This document shows positions 17,745-32,100 of a stretch of 64,000 nucleotides of DNA, in pieces. The DNA is from Brucella haematophila. Its GTDB lineage: Bacteria; Pseudomonadota; Alphaproteobacteria; Rhizobiales; Rhizobiaceae. Below the pieces are notes generated by a model that searched no databases, had not been told where the DNA came from, and saw only the letters and a program-made list of their open reading frames with translations. Made by a program: the position numbers and the translations under genes. The stretch spans positions 1 through 64,000 of the forward strand of contig NZ_VCPE01000006.1 of NCBI RefSeq assembly GCF_005938105.1, read 5' to 3'. The number at the start of each line of letters is the position of its first letter. The stretch's first letter is position 1.

Positions 17745-17861
17745 GATTATTTCCCGAATGAGCACGCTCGGACGATTGACCCAGCGATCAAGTTTCTCTA
17801 TTGATCAAGGCTTAGCAGGACATCGGTACATGCTCGCAGTGGGAGATTTGAAATCCCCGCT

Positions 17862-17910
17862 GCCTTTTGGCGCATATATGACCCCGTCGCCTGTTGGCGC
17901 GTATATGACC
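17862..17910. repeat. Two-copy 27-base repeat upstream of carA
   Basis: Twenty of 22 bases match between 17862-17883 and 17889-17910, with the shared core TTGGCGC(A/G)TATATGACC. The period is 27 bases, so the copies also stay in the same reading frame. Confidence 0.6.
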
Positions 17911-18048
17911 ATTGACGCTCCGTCTTTCAAGCCATTCACCCGGTTACAGGGGTGAAGCTGGAGGGATGGAACATGAGCCTGTACGGAAAAGCTAAAACAT
18001 TAAACGTGGCACGGATTTAAGTGCTGCAAGTTAAACAGGAGTGCACAT

Positions 18049-19272
18049 ATGACCGAAACGACCCCGAAAACCGCACCCTGGACAACCGAAAAGCGAACCG
18101 CCGTTCTGGTTCTTGCTGACGGCACCGTGATCGAAGGCAAGGGCCTCGGCGCGACCGGCGCAATCGAAGCGGAAGTTGTCTTCAACACGGCGCTCACCGG
18201 TTACGAAGAAATCCTGACCGATCCGTCCTATGCCGGACAGATCGTCACCTTCACCTTCCCGCATATCGGCAATGTCGGCACCAATGTCGAAGATATCGAA
18301 GACCTGACACCAGCCAACCGCCACGGCGCAGTCGGCGCGATCTTCAAGGCCGATATCACCGCACCGTCGAATTATCGCTCCAGCGAAGACCTCGACGCAT
18401 GGCTGAAGGCACGCGGCGTCATCGCGCTTGCAGGCATCGACACCCGCGCCCTCACCGCACTGATCCGCGAACGCGGCGCGCAGAATGCTGTCATCGCGCA
18501 TGACCCGAACGGCAAGTTCGACATCGACGCCTTGAAGGCTCGCGCTGCCGGTTGGAGCGGTCTGGAAAATCTCGATCTCGCCAAGGATGTTACCATCGGC
18601 CAGAGCCAGGTCTGGAACGAGACGCCCTGGATCAAGGGCGAAAGCTTCGGCGAACTCGACAACCCACAATATCACGTGGTCGCGCTCGATTTCGGCGTGA
18701 AGCGCAACATTCTGCGTCTGCTTGCAGGCCTTGGCGCAAAGGTTACGGTCCTGCCCGCAACGGCGACCGCCGACGACGTGCTGGCCTACAACCCTGACGG
18801 CGTATTCCTGTCGAACGGCCCCGGCGATCCGGCAGCCACCGGCGCATATGCCGTACCGACCATTGCCAAGCTGGTTGACAGCGGCCTGCCGGTTTTCGGC
18901 ATCTGCCTTGGACACCAGATGCTGGCGCTGGCACTCGGTGGCCGCACCGAGAAGATGCATCAGGGCCATCATGGCGCAAACCATCCGGTCAAGGATTACA
19001 CGACCGGCAAGGTGGAAATCGTTTCCATGAACCACGGCTTTGCGGTCGATTCTGAATCGCTGCCGGACAATGTTGAAGAAACCCACGTCTCGCTTTTCGA
19101 CGGCACCAATTGCGGTTTGCGCGTCATCGGCAAGCCGGTCTTCTCGGTCCAGCACCATCCGGAAGCTTCGCCCGGCCCACAGGATTCGCACTATCTCTTC
19201 CGCCGGTTCATCAACCTCATCCGCGAGAAGAAGGGCGAAGCCCTTTTGCCGGAACGCGAACAGGCTGCGTGA
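18049..19272 (+). CDS. carA: Carbamoyl-phosphate synthase small subunit
   Basis: CarA takes ammonia from glutamine and passes it to CarB for carbamoyl phosphate, feeding arginine and pyrimidine synthesis. The protein is 407 residues. The N-terminal domain includes GTVIEGKGLGATG and ALTGYEEILTDPSY. The class I amidotransferase domain has the nucleophile in GICLGHQ (about residue 287) and the His and Glu partners in HHPEASPGP. The ATG at 18049 follows a GGAG-like site. carB is not adjacent but 4.4 kb downstream on the same strand, which is usual for this group. Confidence 0.96.
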   Translation: MTETTPKTAPWTTEKRTAVLVLADGTVIEGKGLGATGAIEAEVVFNTALTGYEEILTDPSYAGQIVTFTFPHIGNVGTNVEDIEDLTPANRHGAVGAIFKADITAPSNYRSSEDLDAWLKARGVIALAGIDTRALTALIRERGAQNAVIAHDPNGKFDIDALKARAAGWSGLENLDLAKDVTIGQSQVWNETPWIKGESFGELDNPQYHVVALDFGVKRNILRLLAGLGAKVTVLPATATADDVLAYNPDGVFLSNGPGDPAATGAYAVPTIAKLVDSGLPVFGICLGHQMLALALGGRTEKMHQGHHGANHPVKDYTTGKVEIVSMNHGFAVDSESLPDNVEETHVSLFDGTNCGLRVIGKPVFSVQHHPEASPGPQDSHYLFRRFINLIREKKGEALLPEREQAA

Positions 19273-19296
19273 ATCTAAATCTGAGATTTTGCGGTT

Positions 19297-19346
19297 AGAG
19301 CATTTCCAGCAAAAGTGCGAAGCGGTTTTGCGTAGGATAATGCGTA
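19297..19346. repeat. Dispersed repeat, family A, copy 1
   Basis: AGAGCATTTCCAGCAAAAGTGCGAAGCGG-type sequence; its two halves are GCATTTCCAGCAAAAGTGCG and AGCGGTTTTGCGT. Related copies lie at 45663 and 56914, always right behind a gene or in intergenic DNA. Confidence 0.7.
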
Positions 19347-19366
19347 AGAACAAATGGTTAGCAAAT

Positions 19367-19396
19367 AAAAAGCCGGGGCAAACACCCCGGCTTTTT
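19367..19396 (+). terminator. Terminator after carA
   Basis: AAAAGCCGGGG pairs with CCCCGGCTTTT, followed by a T run; convergent with the MFS gene, so it can serve both. Confidence 0.9.
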
Positions 19397-19415
19397 TGAT
19401 GCGCTTTTATAGCTT

Positions 19416-20654
19416 CTAAACATCCGCCATCTTCGGCTTTGGCTTTGGGCGGACCCTTGCCACCACCACGACCAGCGCGATGAAGATCAGCCCCGCCGCG
19501 ACTGCATAGGGCATGCCGGCAAAATCAAACGGTGCGTTCGCTCCGGTAAAATGGCTGAAGAGCTGCGTAAAAAGAAGTGGCCCGATAATCGTCGTGATAC
19601 TCGAAACGCTGGTCAGCGCGCCCTGCAACTCGCCTTGCGCGGAAGGCGGCACCTTGCCCGCAGCGATACTGCGCAGCGGCGGATCGGCGAGCCCTTCCAG
19701 TGCCGTCAGAAAGATGACCGCATAGACCATCCAGCCTTCCCACGCGATGGCATAGCCTGTCAGGCCGAAGCCAGCGAAGAGCACGCCGGTGATAGCCGTT
19801 CGCCGTTCGCCCAGAAGCGGCAGCGCACGCGGCAGCACCAGCGCCATCACCACCGCAGTGCCGATACCGAACATGCCGAGCGACAGACCAATCTCCGCTT
19901 CGCTCCAATTGTAACGATAGGCGCCGACAAAGGCCCAGACCGACGGATAGACCGCATGTGCCAGCCAGTACAGGAAGAAGACGACCATCACCCAGCCAAC
20001 ACCGGGATAACTGCGCATCTGCTTCAGCGCACCAAGCGGATTGGCACGTCCGATCTGGAAGCTGCGCCTGTTTTGCAGGGACAGCGTTTCCGGCAGCAGG
20101 AAGTATGCCAGCACGAAATTGATGAAAGACAGCAACGCCGCGCCATAGAACGGAACACGCGGGCCGAATTCGCCCAGAAGGCCACCCAGAACCGGCCCGA
20201 GCGCAAAGCCCACACCGAAGGCAATGCCAATCAGGCCGAAATTGCGCGCGCGATTGCTGTCATCGCTGACATCCGCAATATAGGCCGATGCGGTCGCAAA
20301 ACTTGCGCCACTGATGCCCGCCAGCACACGGCCAACGAACAGCATCCAGAATGAGGTTGCGAGCGCGCAAATGAGATTGTCGATCGCAAAGGTCAGAATG
20401 GAGGCCAGCAGAACGGGCCGCCGTCCGAAACGATCGCTGAGATTGCCGATCAACGGCGCGAACAGAAACTGCATCGCCGCATAGACCAGCAGCAGCCAGC
20501 CACCATCGACAGCAGCCGCGCTAACATCTGCGCCGGTCAGTTCTTCCAGATAGGCTGGCAGAACCGGCATGATGATCGCGATCCCGATAATATCGAGAAA
20601 CAGCGTCATGAAGACCAGCCAAAGGCCCCGCCTTACGAATTTGGGGTCAAGCAT
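19416..20654 (-). CDS. TetA-like multidrug exporter (MFS)
   Basis: The 412-residue protein has twelve predicted membrane spans. It carries the MFS loop motif between spans 2 and 3 (GNLSDRFGRRPVLL, about residues 70-83), and the span 5 motif C-like pattern with FALGPVLGG that marks exporters. It groups by eye with the TCR/Tet family (TetA class), which exchanges drugs for protons. It is not accompanied by a TetR regulator, so clinical tetracycline resistance should not be assumed. The start follows a weak ribosome-binding site. The C-terminus ends in a Lys/Pro-rich tail. Confidence 0.85.
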   Translation of the reverse strand: MLDPKFVRRGLWLVFMTLFLDIIGIAIIMPVLPAYLEELTGADVSAAAVDGGWLLLVYAAMQFLFAPLIGNLSDRFGRRPVLLASILTFAIDNLICALATSFWMLFVGRVLAGISGASFATASAYIADVSDDSNRARNFGLIGIAFGVGFALGPVLGGLLGEFGPRVPFYGAALLSFINFVLAYFLLPETLSLQNRRSFQIGRANPLGALKQMRSYPGVGWVMVVFFLYWLAHAVYPSVWAFVGAYRYNWSEAEIGLSLGMFGIGTAVVMALVLPRALPLLGERRTAITGVLFAGFGLTGYAIAWEGWMVYAVIFLTALEGLADPPLRSIAAGKVPPSAQGELQGALTSVSSITTIIGPLLFTQLFSHFTGANAPFDFAGMPYAVAAGLIFIALVVVVARVRPKPKPKMADV

Positions 20655-20873
20655 TGGAACACCTGAATATGCTCACGCGGATTTGCCGCAGGAAGCATTA
20701 TGTTTTGATTGTTGGAAAGGATCGCGCGTCATCGCCGCTCAAAGTTGAGCGTCACGCATGATTTGGATAAGGGCCGCGCCGACGCGAAACCTTTATAGGG
20801 AAAATTATTCTACGACAAGCCTGCTTGATACGGGTCGACGAAAATGATTCGAACCATCGCACGGCTTGCATAG

Positions 20874-20902
20874 AAAAAGGCGGCCGAAGCCGCCTTTTAT
20901 GA
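20874..20902. terminator. Terminator of the metallopeptidase gene
   Basis: AAAAAGGCGGC pairs with GCCGCCTTTT around a short loop; the T run serves the minus strand. Confidence 0.85.
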
Positions 20903-20917
20903 AGTGATCAGAGCGGC

Positions 20918-21847
20918 TTAGATGTCGCCGCTAAATGTATCGCAGGATTCGAGCTTGCCGGTATCGAAGCCGCGCTTGAACCACTTGGCGCGCTGCGCCG
21001 ATGTGCCATGGTTGAAGCTTTCCGGCACGACGTAACCCTGACTGCGACGCTGCAACGTATCGTCGCCGATCTGGTGGGCAGCATTGAGCGCATCTTCAAG
21101 ATCGCCCGCTTCCAGAATACCCTTCTGCTGGGTGTAATAACCCCAGATACCGGCAAAGCAGTCGGCCTGAAGCTCGACGCGAACCGACATCTGGTTGGCC
21201 TGCACTTCGTTCATCTGCTGGCGCATCTGGTTGAACTTCGGAAGAATGCCGAGCAGGTTCTGGACATGGTGCCCGACTTCATGCGCCAGCACATAGGCCT
21301 GCGCAAAGTTACCCGACGCGCCGAAACGATTCGCCAGTTCGTCATAGAAGCTCAAATCGATGTAGAGCTTGCGGTCGCCGGGGCAGTAGAATGGCCCCGA
21401 CGCAGCAGAGGCAAAACCGCAAGCCGAACGCACCTGCCCGGTGAAAAGAACCATGGTCGGCTTCGTATAGGTCTGGCCGCGCGACTGGAAAATACCGCTC
21501 CAGACGTCTTCTGTTTCAGCAAGCACCGTGCGGGCAAACTGGGTCATCTCGTCATTGGCGACTGCCCCGCCCTCGGCAGCCGTGCGGCCGCTGGACTGCT
21601 GCTGTTGCGTCTGCACGGACGAGCCCATGCCGCCATCGCCAAACAGAATCGGTATAGGATCGATACCGAAGGCGCGCAGCACAAAGAACATCACGATCAA
21701 AATGAGAATGCCGGAAAGCCCGCCGCCACGCACGACCTTGAAGCCCGGTCCGCCACCGCCAAAACCACCGCCTTGTCCGCCTGCATCGCCACCGCCGCCA
21801 CGCTGGTCTTCCACATTGTCACTCTGCCTACGACCTTGCCAGCGCAT
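20918..21847 (-). CDS. Neutral zinc metallopeptidase (YpfJ family)
   Basis: The 309-residue protein has a Gly-rich, charged N-terminal part (residues 1-40), then a single membrane span (about 44-62), then the YpfJ-type domain. The zinc site is AHEVGHHVQNLLG (about residue 180) with the third ligand further on in ADCFAGIWGYY. Conserved blocks KLYIDLSFYDEL and AYVLAHE fit the family well. The orientation suggests a membrane-anchored periplasmic domain. Substrates of this family are unknown. A terminator follows directly. Confidence 0.9.
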   Translation of the reverse strand: MRWQGRRQSDNVEDQRGGGGDAGGQGGGFGGGGPGFKVVRGGGLSGILILIVMFFVLRAFGIDPIPILFGDGGMGSSVQTQQQQSSGRTAAEGGAVANDEMTQFARTVLAETEDVWSGIFQSRGQTYTKPTMVLFTGQVRSACGFASAASGPFYCPGDRKLYIDLSFYDELANRFGASGNFAQAYVLAHEVGHHVQNLLGILPKFNQMRQQMNEVQANQMSVRVELQADCFAGIWGYYTQQKGILEAGDLEDALNAAHQIGDDTLQRRSQGYVVPESFNHGTSAQRAKWFKRGFDTGKLESCDTFSGDI

Positions 21848-22007
21848 ACGCCCACTCCCTCAACACCGGCCGCAGCAACCCTGCGCGGCGCATCAATCAA
21901 TCTCGTATAATTGTCGCATAAAGAGTTGCCACCGCAATATAAAAAGTAAATGGCAAGCCTCATCACAAACGGAGACTCGCCCGCAATATTTGCTTTCGGG
22001 AATTTTC

Positions 22008-22499
22008 CTATCGGATGGCGCGAAACTTGTGCCTTAGAAATGAGCTGCCAAACAGGACCAAGACAATCACCGCCGCGCCTGTGGCGAGGTGGAAAGTGCC
22101 CGCATCCGGAAATGCAACCGCATGCATGATGCGCCCCGGCAGGAAGGCAAAGAGCCCAGCCCCGACAGTGCCAAGAAAATAGACCTGTCGCACAATTTTG
22201 CGATGCAGGCCGATCTCGCCCTGACGCGCAGCGATCACTGCCCGGATGCATCCGGCGATGACCAGCACAGACAGGATATGTATCGGGCTGAAACCCCAGA
22301 ACAGGTTGATCTGGTGTATGAAAAAGCTCGTCATCGCGGTGACAACCATCAACGTCATCCATATGCGCCCGAGATATTTGTGCAGGCGCGTGCCCTTGCG
22401 GCGCAGGAGAATGAAGGTACCCAGCAAGGCGGCGGGTATGACAGTGGCGACGTGTAGCTGGACAGCAAGCGGTGCGTGGAGAAGCGGCTCGAAATTCAT
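22008..22499 (-). CDS. DUF2306 membrane protein
   Basis: This 163-residue protein has four membrane spans at about residues 16-34, 49-67, 73-90 and 107-157. His residues stand in typical positions (LHVATVIPAALLG, RLHKYLGRIW and IGLHRKIVRQVY). These fit the DUF2306 family, for which a haem- or quinone-related role has been suggested by fold but not shown. It is divergent from the LytTR regulator gene 70 bases away, so the two may be co-regulated. The start follows a weak site. Confidence 0.78.
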   Translation of the reverse strand: MNFEPLLHAPLAVQLHVATVIPAALLGTFILLRRKGTRLHKYLGRIWMTLMVVTAMTSFFIHQINLFWGFSPIHILSVLVIAGCIRAVIAARQGEIGLHRKIVRQVYFLGTVGAGLFAFLPGRIMHAVAFPDAGTFHLATGAAVIVLVLFGSSFLRHKFRAIR

Positions 22500-22569
22500 G
22501 GCAATGCTCCGGTTGAATTTCGACCTTCCTTCGACAACACTGCGCTCGGCTCAATTGGAATGACGTGGA

Positions 22570-23388
22570 ATGCAGGAAAACTTCGTGGCTGGCGGCATTG
22601 TGCAATTCGCGCTTCGTGAAATGACGGTCATTTTGCGCGCGCTTCGCCTCTGGATGACGTTTCTTGTGGTGGTGCTGATCTTCACGATAACGGCTGCACT
22701 GGGCACGGGTTCGATGCCCGTCGCCATCCGCTTTTTCTATTGGCTGCTGATCCAGTTTGGCGGCTGGTCTACCGCCATCTTGTTCGCTGTTCTGGCGGAT
22801 TCCCTGCTGAAACCGTGGGTCGCCAGCACCTTTGCGCGCATGATGACAGGCGCGCTTCTGGCGGCGATTCCCATTGGCCTTTGGGTCGGCCTCGTCGACT
22901 ACGGTTTCTTGATCAGAACCCCGTCCTTCAAAACGCTCCTCGGCAACATGGCGGTTTCGCTGCCGCTCAGCGCGCTCTTCTGTATCCTTGCCTATCTGAC
23001 AGTTCGCAAAGACATCGAAACCGTTTCGAACAAAAGCCCCGAAGCTCCCGCTCTGCTCAATCGCCTGCAACCGGGCAATCGCGGCCCGCTGCTGCGTTTG
23101 TCGGCGGACGATCATTACACGCAGGTCGTCACCAGCCGGGGCAAGGAACTCATCCTGATCCGCTTTTCCGATGCAGTAAAAGAAATCGGCGAAACGCCGG
23201 GTTTACAGATCCACCGCTCGCATTGGGTGGCAGACACTCATGTCGAGGAATTGCAGCGCGTGAATGGCGCGCTCAGCGTCAAAGCACGCGACGGAACACT
23301 GCTCCCGGTCAGCCGGTCGAGCCAGAAAGCAGCGCTGGAGCGTTACCGCACCGGTGCGTCACCGCACAAGAAAACTGCGCTCGGCTAA
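22570..23388 (+). CDS. Membrane-bound LytTR-domain transcription regulator
   Basis: The 272-residue protein has four hydrophobic spans in its first 150 residues and a LytTR DNA-binding domain at about 172-265. That domain is marked by LRLSADDHYTQVVTSRG, the helix pattern IRFSDAVKEI, and HRSHWVAD. There is no receiver domain, so the signal is probably sensed in the membrane. It is divergent from the DUF2306 gene, and LytTR regulators often control the adjacent membrane-protein gene. Another possible start is the in-frame ATG at 22621. Confidence 0.87.
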   Translation: MQENFVAGGIVQFALREMTVILRALRLWMTFLVVVLIFTITAALGTGSMPVAIRFFYWLLIQFGGWSTAILFAVLADSLLKPWVASTFARMMTGALLAAIPIGLWVGLVDYGFLIRTPSFKTLLGNMAVSLPLSALFCILAYLTVRKDIETVSNKSPEAPALLNRLQPGNRGPLLRLSADDHYTQVVTSRGKELILIRFSDAVKEIGETPGLQIHRSHWVADTHVEELQRVNGALSVKARDGTLLPVSRSSQKAALERYRTGASPHKKTALG

Positions 23389-23668
23389 GATTTTTCGTGA
23401 ATGCCCGCATTTTCTTTGAAATAAGCGTATTTGTGGGGTTCCGCTTTGGGTCATCATTGCCTATAAGGCCCGCTTAGCCCACAGAATTCATACGCTGCCA
23501 ACCCGCCGGAAAACCGTGCGGGCTTTTCTGGCAGGCTAAGCAGCATGTCACTCGAAAGTGGGAACTGGTTTCGAGACAAAGGCATGCGTAAAACAAGAGC
23601 ATGATCCCGAAAATGGGAACCGGTTTTCGGATAAGATCATGCGCGCGAAGAAGATAGGATGAGCGCCC
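23389..23668. other. carB upstream region
   Basis: This 280-base stretch carries the carB promoter region and two neighbouring copies of a palindromic repeat (23546-23645). The second copy ends only some 20 bases before the carB start and is very likely transcribed in the carB leader. Confidence 0.6.
23546..23645. repeat. Tandem pair of family B palindromic repeats
   Basis: Copy 2 (23599-23645) is a nested palindrome: GCATGATC pairs with GATCATGC and, inside, CCGAAAA pairs with TTTTCGG around GGGAACC. Copy 1 (23546-23588) is a diverged version with CGAAAGTGGGAACTGGTTTCG. This type is familiar from Rhizobiales intergenic DNA. Confidence 0.75.
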
Positions 23669-27157
<3,489 letters not shown>

Positions 27158-27176
27158 TCGGCTTTACAGACAAAGA

Positions 27177-27208
27177 AAAAGCCGCCGGAGCGATCCGGCG
27201 GCTTTTTT
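27177..27208. terminator. Terminator after carB
   Basis: GCCGCCGGA (27181-27189) pairs with TCCGGCGGC (27194-27202), with A runs before and T runs after; it also serves the convergent ABC gene. Confidence 0.9.
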
Positions 27209-29057
27209 ATGCGCTCTTTAAAGCGGGAATTTCCAGCGGCTTTCCATCGGGGTCTTCTTCCAGATTGACCTGCCGGGAGAAAAGCCCGTTATGCAGATGT
27301 GGCTTGCCTAGGTGGATTACCGCAGCTTGCTTCAGCTCATTGTTCAAAATGTCCCGAATGCGATCATAAGCTTCGGCGTCGAGCCCATCCAGCGCGCCAT
27401 CAATGATGATCCATTGCGGCTCCTGCAAAATGAGTCGGGCGAAGGCGAGGCATTGCCGCTCGTCATCGGTCAGCACCCGCTCCCAGCGCGTGACGTGATC
27501 GAGACTGCCGATAAGCCGCGCTAGCCCGGCGCGCTGCAACACCCCTTCCAGCGCTTCTGGCGCGAACTTCTTCAGATCGAACGGATAGACGATCACGCTC
27601 TTCAGCGTGCCCGGCGGCAAATAGGGCGCGCGCGGCATGAAGGCGACGCCGTCATTGGCTGGCATACCGATACGCCCATCGCCCCATGGCCACAGGCCGC
27701 CCAGCGCCCTGAACAGCAAAGTGCGTTGGGTTTCTGTGCCGCCGGTCACCAGCACCCGATCACCCGGCTTGACCGCAAAGGTGCCTTTCGACAATCGCAG
27801 ACAGATATCAGGTGCTGCAATCGACACGTCGTCGAGGCTGATTCTGTCGTCCTCGTTGACGGCCAGATCGACTTGACGGTCGAGACGACCCAGCTCATCC
27901 ATGCGCAGGATCGCCTGCCGGAACGTGGCAACACGAAGCAATGTCGCGCGCCAGTCGGCAATAGCGCCAAAATTATCCACGAACCAGCGCAGCGAACTGT
28001 GCACCTGCGTAAAAGCGCCGACCGCCATCATCAGACCGCCGAAGGTCAGTCCACCGGAGAAATAGATCGGCGCGGCAACGAGAATAGGCGCAACGATGGT
28101 GAGCCAGCCATACCCGGCAGTCACCCAGGTCAATCGCGTGGTCGCGTAGACGATCTTGCGGATCGCGGCCAGCACGGCATCGATATCCAGATCGAGACGG
28201 CGGCGCTCGTCGGCTTCACCGCGCGAAAGGGTGACGGCATCCAGATGCTCGTTGACCCGCATCAGCGAGGCACGGAAATCCGCCTCGCGCGCATAGCGGT
28301 TGGCATTGATATTGACGAGGTTGCGCCCGACGATCCATGTCAGCCACGATGCGGAAGCGGCATAGATGATCACCGCCCAGACCATGTAGCCCGGGATCGG
28401 GAAGCTGTAGCCGCCGACATGAAAAATGAAGCCGCTCGAAAGCGACCAGAGCACACCGACGAAACTCACCAGAATGACTGTCGATTGCAACAGATTGATG
28501 CCGAGATCGCAGGAGGTTTCGGCCAGATGCCGGGCATCTTCATGCAAACGCTGGTCTGGATTGATGCCGATTTCGCCCGCATTGGCCAGCCGGAACGCCC
28601 GCCCCGGTGCCAGCCATTGACCGACCAGATCCCGAGCCAGCCCCTCGCGCATCTTCAGCTTGAACATCTGGTTCAGCCATGTCTGCGCGACATTGAGCAC
28701 CAGCAGGCTGCCAGCAATACCGAAGAAGACCATCAACTGATGGAAGAAGGCCTGCAAATCCTTGCGTGCCAGCGCGTCGTAAAACGGCTCGTTCCAGCGG
28801 TTGATCGCAACCTGCCCGATGGCAATCAGCACGATCAGCACAAAAATGCCGGTTCCAAGCGCAATCAGCGCGGTGCGCACCGGCGAACTCCAGAAGGCGC
28901 CGGTCATCATGGAGAGCTGCGAGAACAGATCGTTGCCGTCGCGGACCGGCTGACGGGTGAGCAAGCCTTTGATGCCCGTGCGCTGGGACTTCCCGCGCTT
29001 GCGGCTCTTTTTCGGCGCACTGCGCTTCGGCTGCTTCTGTTCCGGTTCAGACGTCAT
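27207..29057 (-). CDS. ABC transporter-like protein (YddA/SbmA-type) with degenerate ATPase domain
   Basis: The ATG at 29057 gives 616 residues. The N-terminus is very basic, then about six membrane spans (residues 50-340) form an SbmA/BacA/YddA-type membrane domain. The C-terminal nucleotide-binding domain (about 400-616) keeps the fold pattern but has lost its key residues. The Walker A region reads GGTETQRT instead of GxxGxGKS, the signature reads LTDDER, the Walker B region reads IIIDGALDGLD with Gly in place of the catalytic Glu, and the H-loop is altered to GKP. The frame is intact throughout. It may be a secondary transporter or a decayed ABC exporter. Family members take up peptides or export unknown substrates. 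Confidence 0.8.
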   Translation of the reverse strand: MTSEPEQKQPKRSAPKKSRKRGKSQRTGIKGLLTRQPVRDGNDLFSQLSMMTGAFWSSPVRTALIALGTGIFVLIVLIAIGQVAINRWNEPFYDALARKDLQAFFHQLMVFFGIAGSLLVLNVAQTWLNQMFKLKMREGLARDLVGQWLAPGRAFRLANAGEIGINPDQRLHEDARHLAETSCDLGINLLQSTVILVSFVGVLWSLSSGFIFHVGGYSFPIPGYMVWAVIIYAASASWLTWIVGRNLVNINANRYAREADFRASLMRVNEHLDAVTLSRGEADERRRLDLDIDAVLAAIRKIVYATTRLTWVTAGYGWLTIVAPILVAAPIYFSGGLTFGGLMMAVGAFTQVHSSLRWFVDNFGAIADWRATLLRVATFRQAILRMDELGRLDRQVDLAVNEDDRISLDDVSIAAPDICLRLSKGTFAVKPGDRVLVTGGTETQRTLLFRALGGLWPWGDGRIGMPANDGVAFMPRAPYLPPGTLKSVIVYPFDLKKFAPEALEGVLQRAGLARLIGSLDHVTRWERVLTDDERQCLAFARLILQEPQWIIIDGALDGLDAEAYDRIRDILNNELKQAAVIHLGKPHLHNGLFSRQVNLEEDPDGKPLEIPALKSA

Positions 29058-29551
29058 ACTTTGCCTCACCACATGCCCGTTCGCGAATCCCTGTGACGAA
29101 ATCGCGGGCAATTCACAACATGCGCATTATGCATATCACGCAAAAGTCAAAGAAACGCGATACCCTGCCGTCCAGAAGCCTACTTTTCCGAGCCCGTCTT
29201 TCTGACAGGGTCGAACGGTTACTCCCTAAATACGAGGCTCATGACATTTTCTGCAAAGCACAGTTACTGCACGCAATCGCGGAAAAGGTGGTGTTTTAGA
29301 TAAAAATTACCTTCCGTTGACGTTAACGCTGCGATTTTTTTAGCAAAATCACAGCCAGACACGCATTCTAGCTCTCTTGTGCTGGTCAACTTTGTCGCAT
29401 ATAGTCCGGCAATCGATTTTTCGGTCGAGTGACTTTGAGACCCGTGCGGCCTGCCGTGCTTCCTGACGATCTCCTGTCCATAAATTCGATCCACAGGGAC
29501 GTGTGCGGAGCATGCGGACTAAAAATTACTATCGTTACAAAGGACATTCCC
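29058..29551. other. Region between the ABC gene and cspA1
   Basis: These 494 bases contain the promoter of the ABC gene on the left and, on the right, the promoter and long leader expected of a cold-shock gene. I see no protein-coding gene with a ribosome-binding site. The AT-rich part is around 29290-29350. Confidence 0.4.
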
Positions 29552-29761
29552 ATGGCTACGGGAACAGTTAAGTGGTTCAACACGACCAAGGGTTTCGGCT
29601 TCATTCAGCCTGACCAGGGCGGCACGGACATTTTCGTTCACATCTCTGCCGTTCAGCGCGCTGGCCTTGCCACGCTCAACGAAGGTCAGAAGGTCTCTTA
29701 CGAGATCGTGCAGGATCGCCGTTCGGGCCGTTCGTCTGCAGACAACCTCGTCGCAGCCTAA
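29552..29761 (+). CDS. Cold-shock protein, CspA family (copy 1)
   Basis: This 69-residue protein is an OB-fold RNA chaperone with both RNP motifs visible: KGFGFIQP (residues 13-20) and DIFVHISAV (25-33). The start I chose, ATG 29552, follows AAGGAC and gives the normal family length; the longer frame is only leader sequence. Cold-shock genes usually have long structured leaders, and more than 100 bases of non-coding DNA precede it. A second copy lies at 55853. Confidence 0.95.
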   Translation: MATGTVKWFNTTKGFGFIQPDQGGTDIFVHISAVQRAGLATLNEGQKVSYEIVQDRRSGRSSADNLVAA

Positions 29762-29770
29762 TACATTCTG

Positions 29771-29842
29771 CGGCTGGATGTTCCATCCGGCTTTGCCTGA
29801 ATGTGGCTCAAAATATTGGAGCGCCGATTTGATCGGCGCTCT
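29771..29842 (+). terminator. Two hairpins after cspA1
   Basis: A weak CGGCTGGATG/CATCCGGCT hairpin followed by TTTG (29771-29795), then a stronger GAGCGCCGAT/ATCGGCGCTC hairpin (29819-29841). The second also serves the convergent GST gene. Confidence 0.6.
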
Positions 29843-29867
29843 AATCATTTGTACTGTTTGAAAACTC

Positions 29868-31933
<2,066 letters not shown>

Positions 31934-31955
31934 TCACTTCGAAACGATGAATGAC

Positions 31956-31980
31956 AAAGGGGCCTCACGGCCCCTTTTTT
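31956..31980 (+). terminator. Terminator after aatA
   Basis: AAAGGGGCC pairs with GGCCCCTTT around TCAC, followed by T residues. Confidence 0.9.
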
Positions 31981-32100
31981 CGTATCTACACTTTGAATGC
32001 AAATCGCGGAGGCCCCTGTCAGAACAGACAGCTGGCACGTAACCGCTATTTGTAGTTTGTTCGGGTTAGCCATCACGGCCAAGAAACAAGCGAAAAGCCA

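Larger units (their letters stand above)
17625..18048. other. yqeY-carA intergenic region
   Basis: The 424 bases hold divergent promoters for yqeY and carA. They include a perfect palindrome at 17731-17744 and a two-copy 27-base repeat at 17862-17910. An open frame crossing the repeat (17758-17955) would encode a short peptide repeating GAYMT, but it has no good ribosome-binding site. Confidence 0.5.

Noticed and set aside
17758-17955. Small open frame upstream of carA containing repeated GAYMT
   Set aside because: No convincing ribosome-binding site; kept as a repeat observation only.
17625-18048. Riboswitch upstream of carA
   Set aside because: No known aptamer core is recognisable; only the palindrome and the 27-base repeat stand out.
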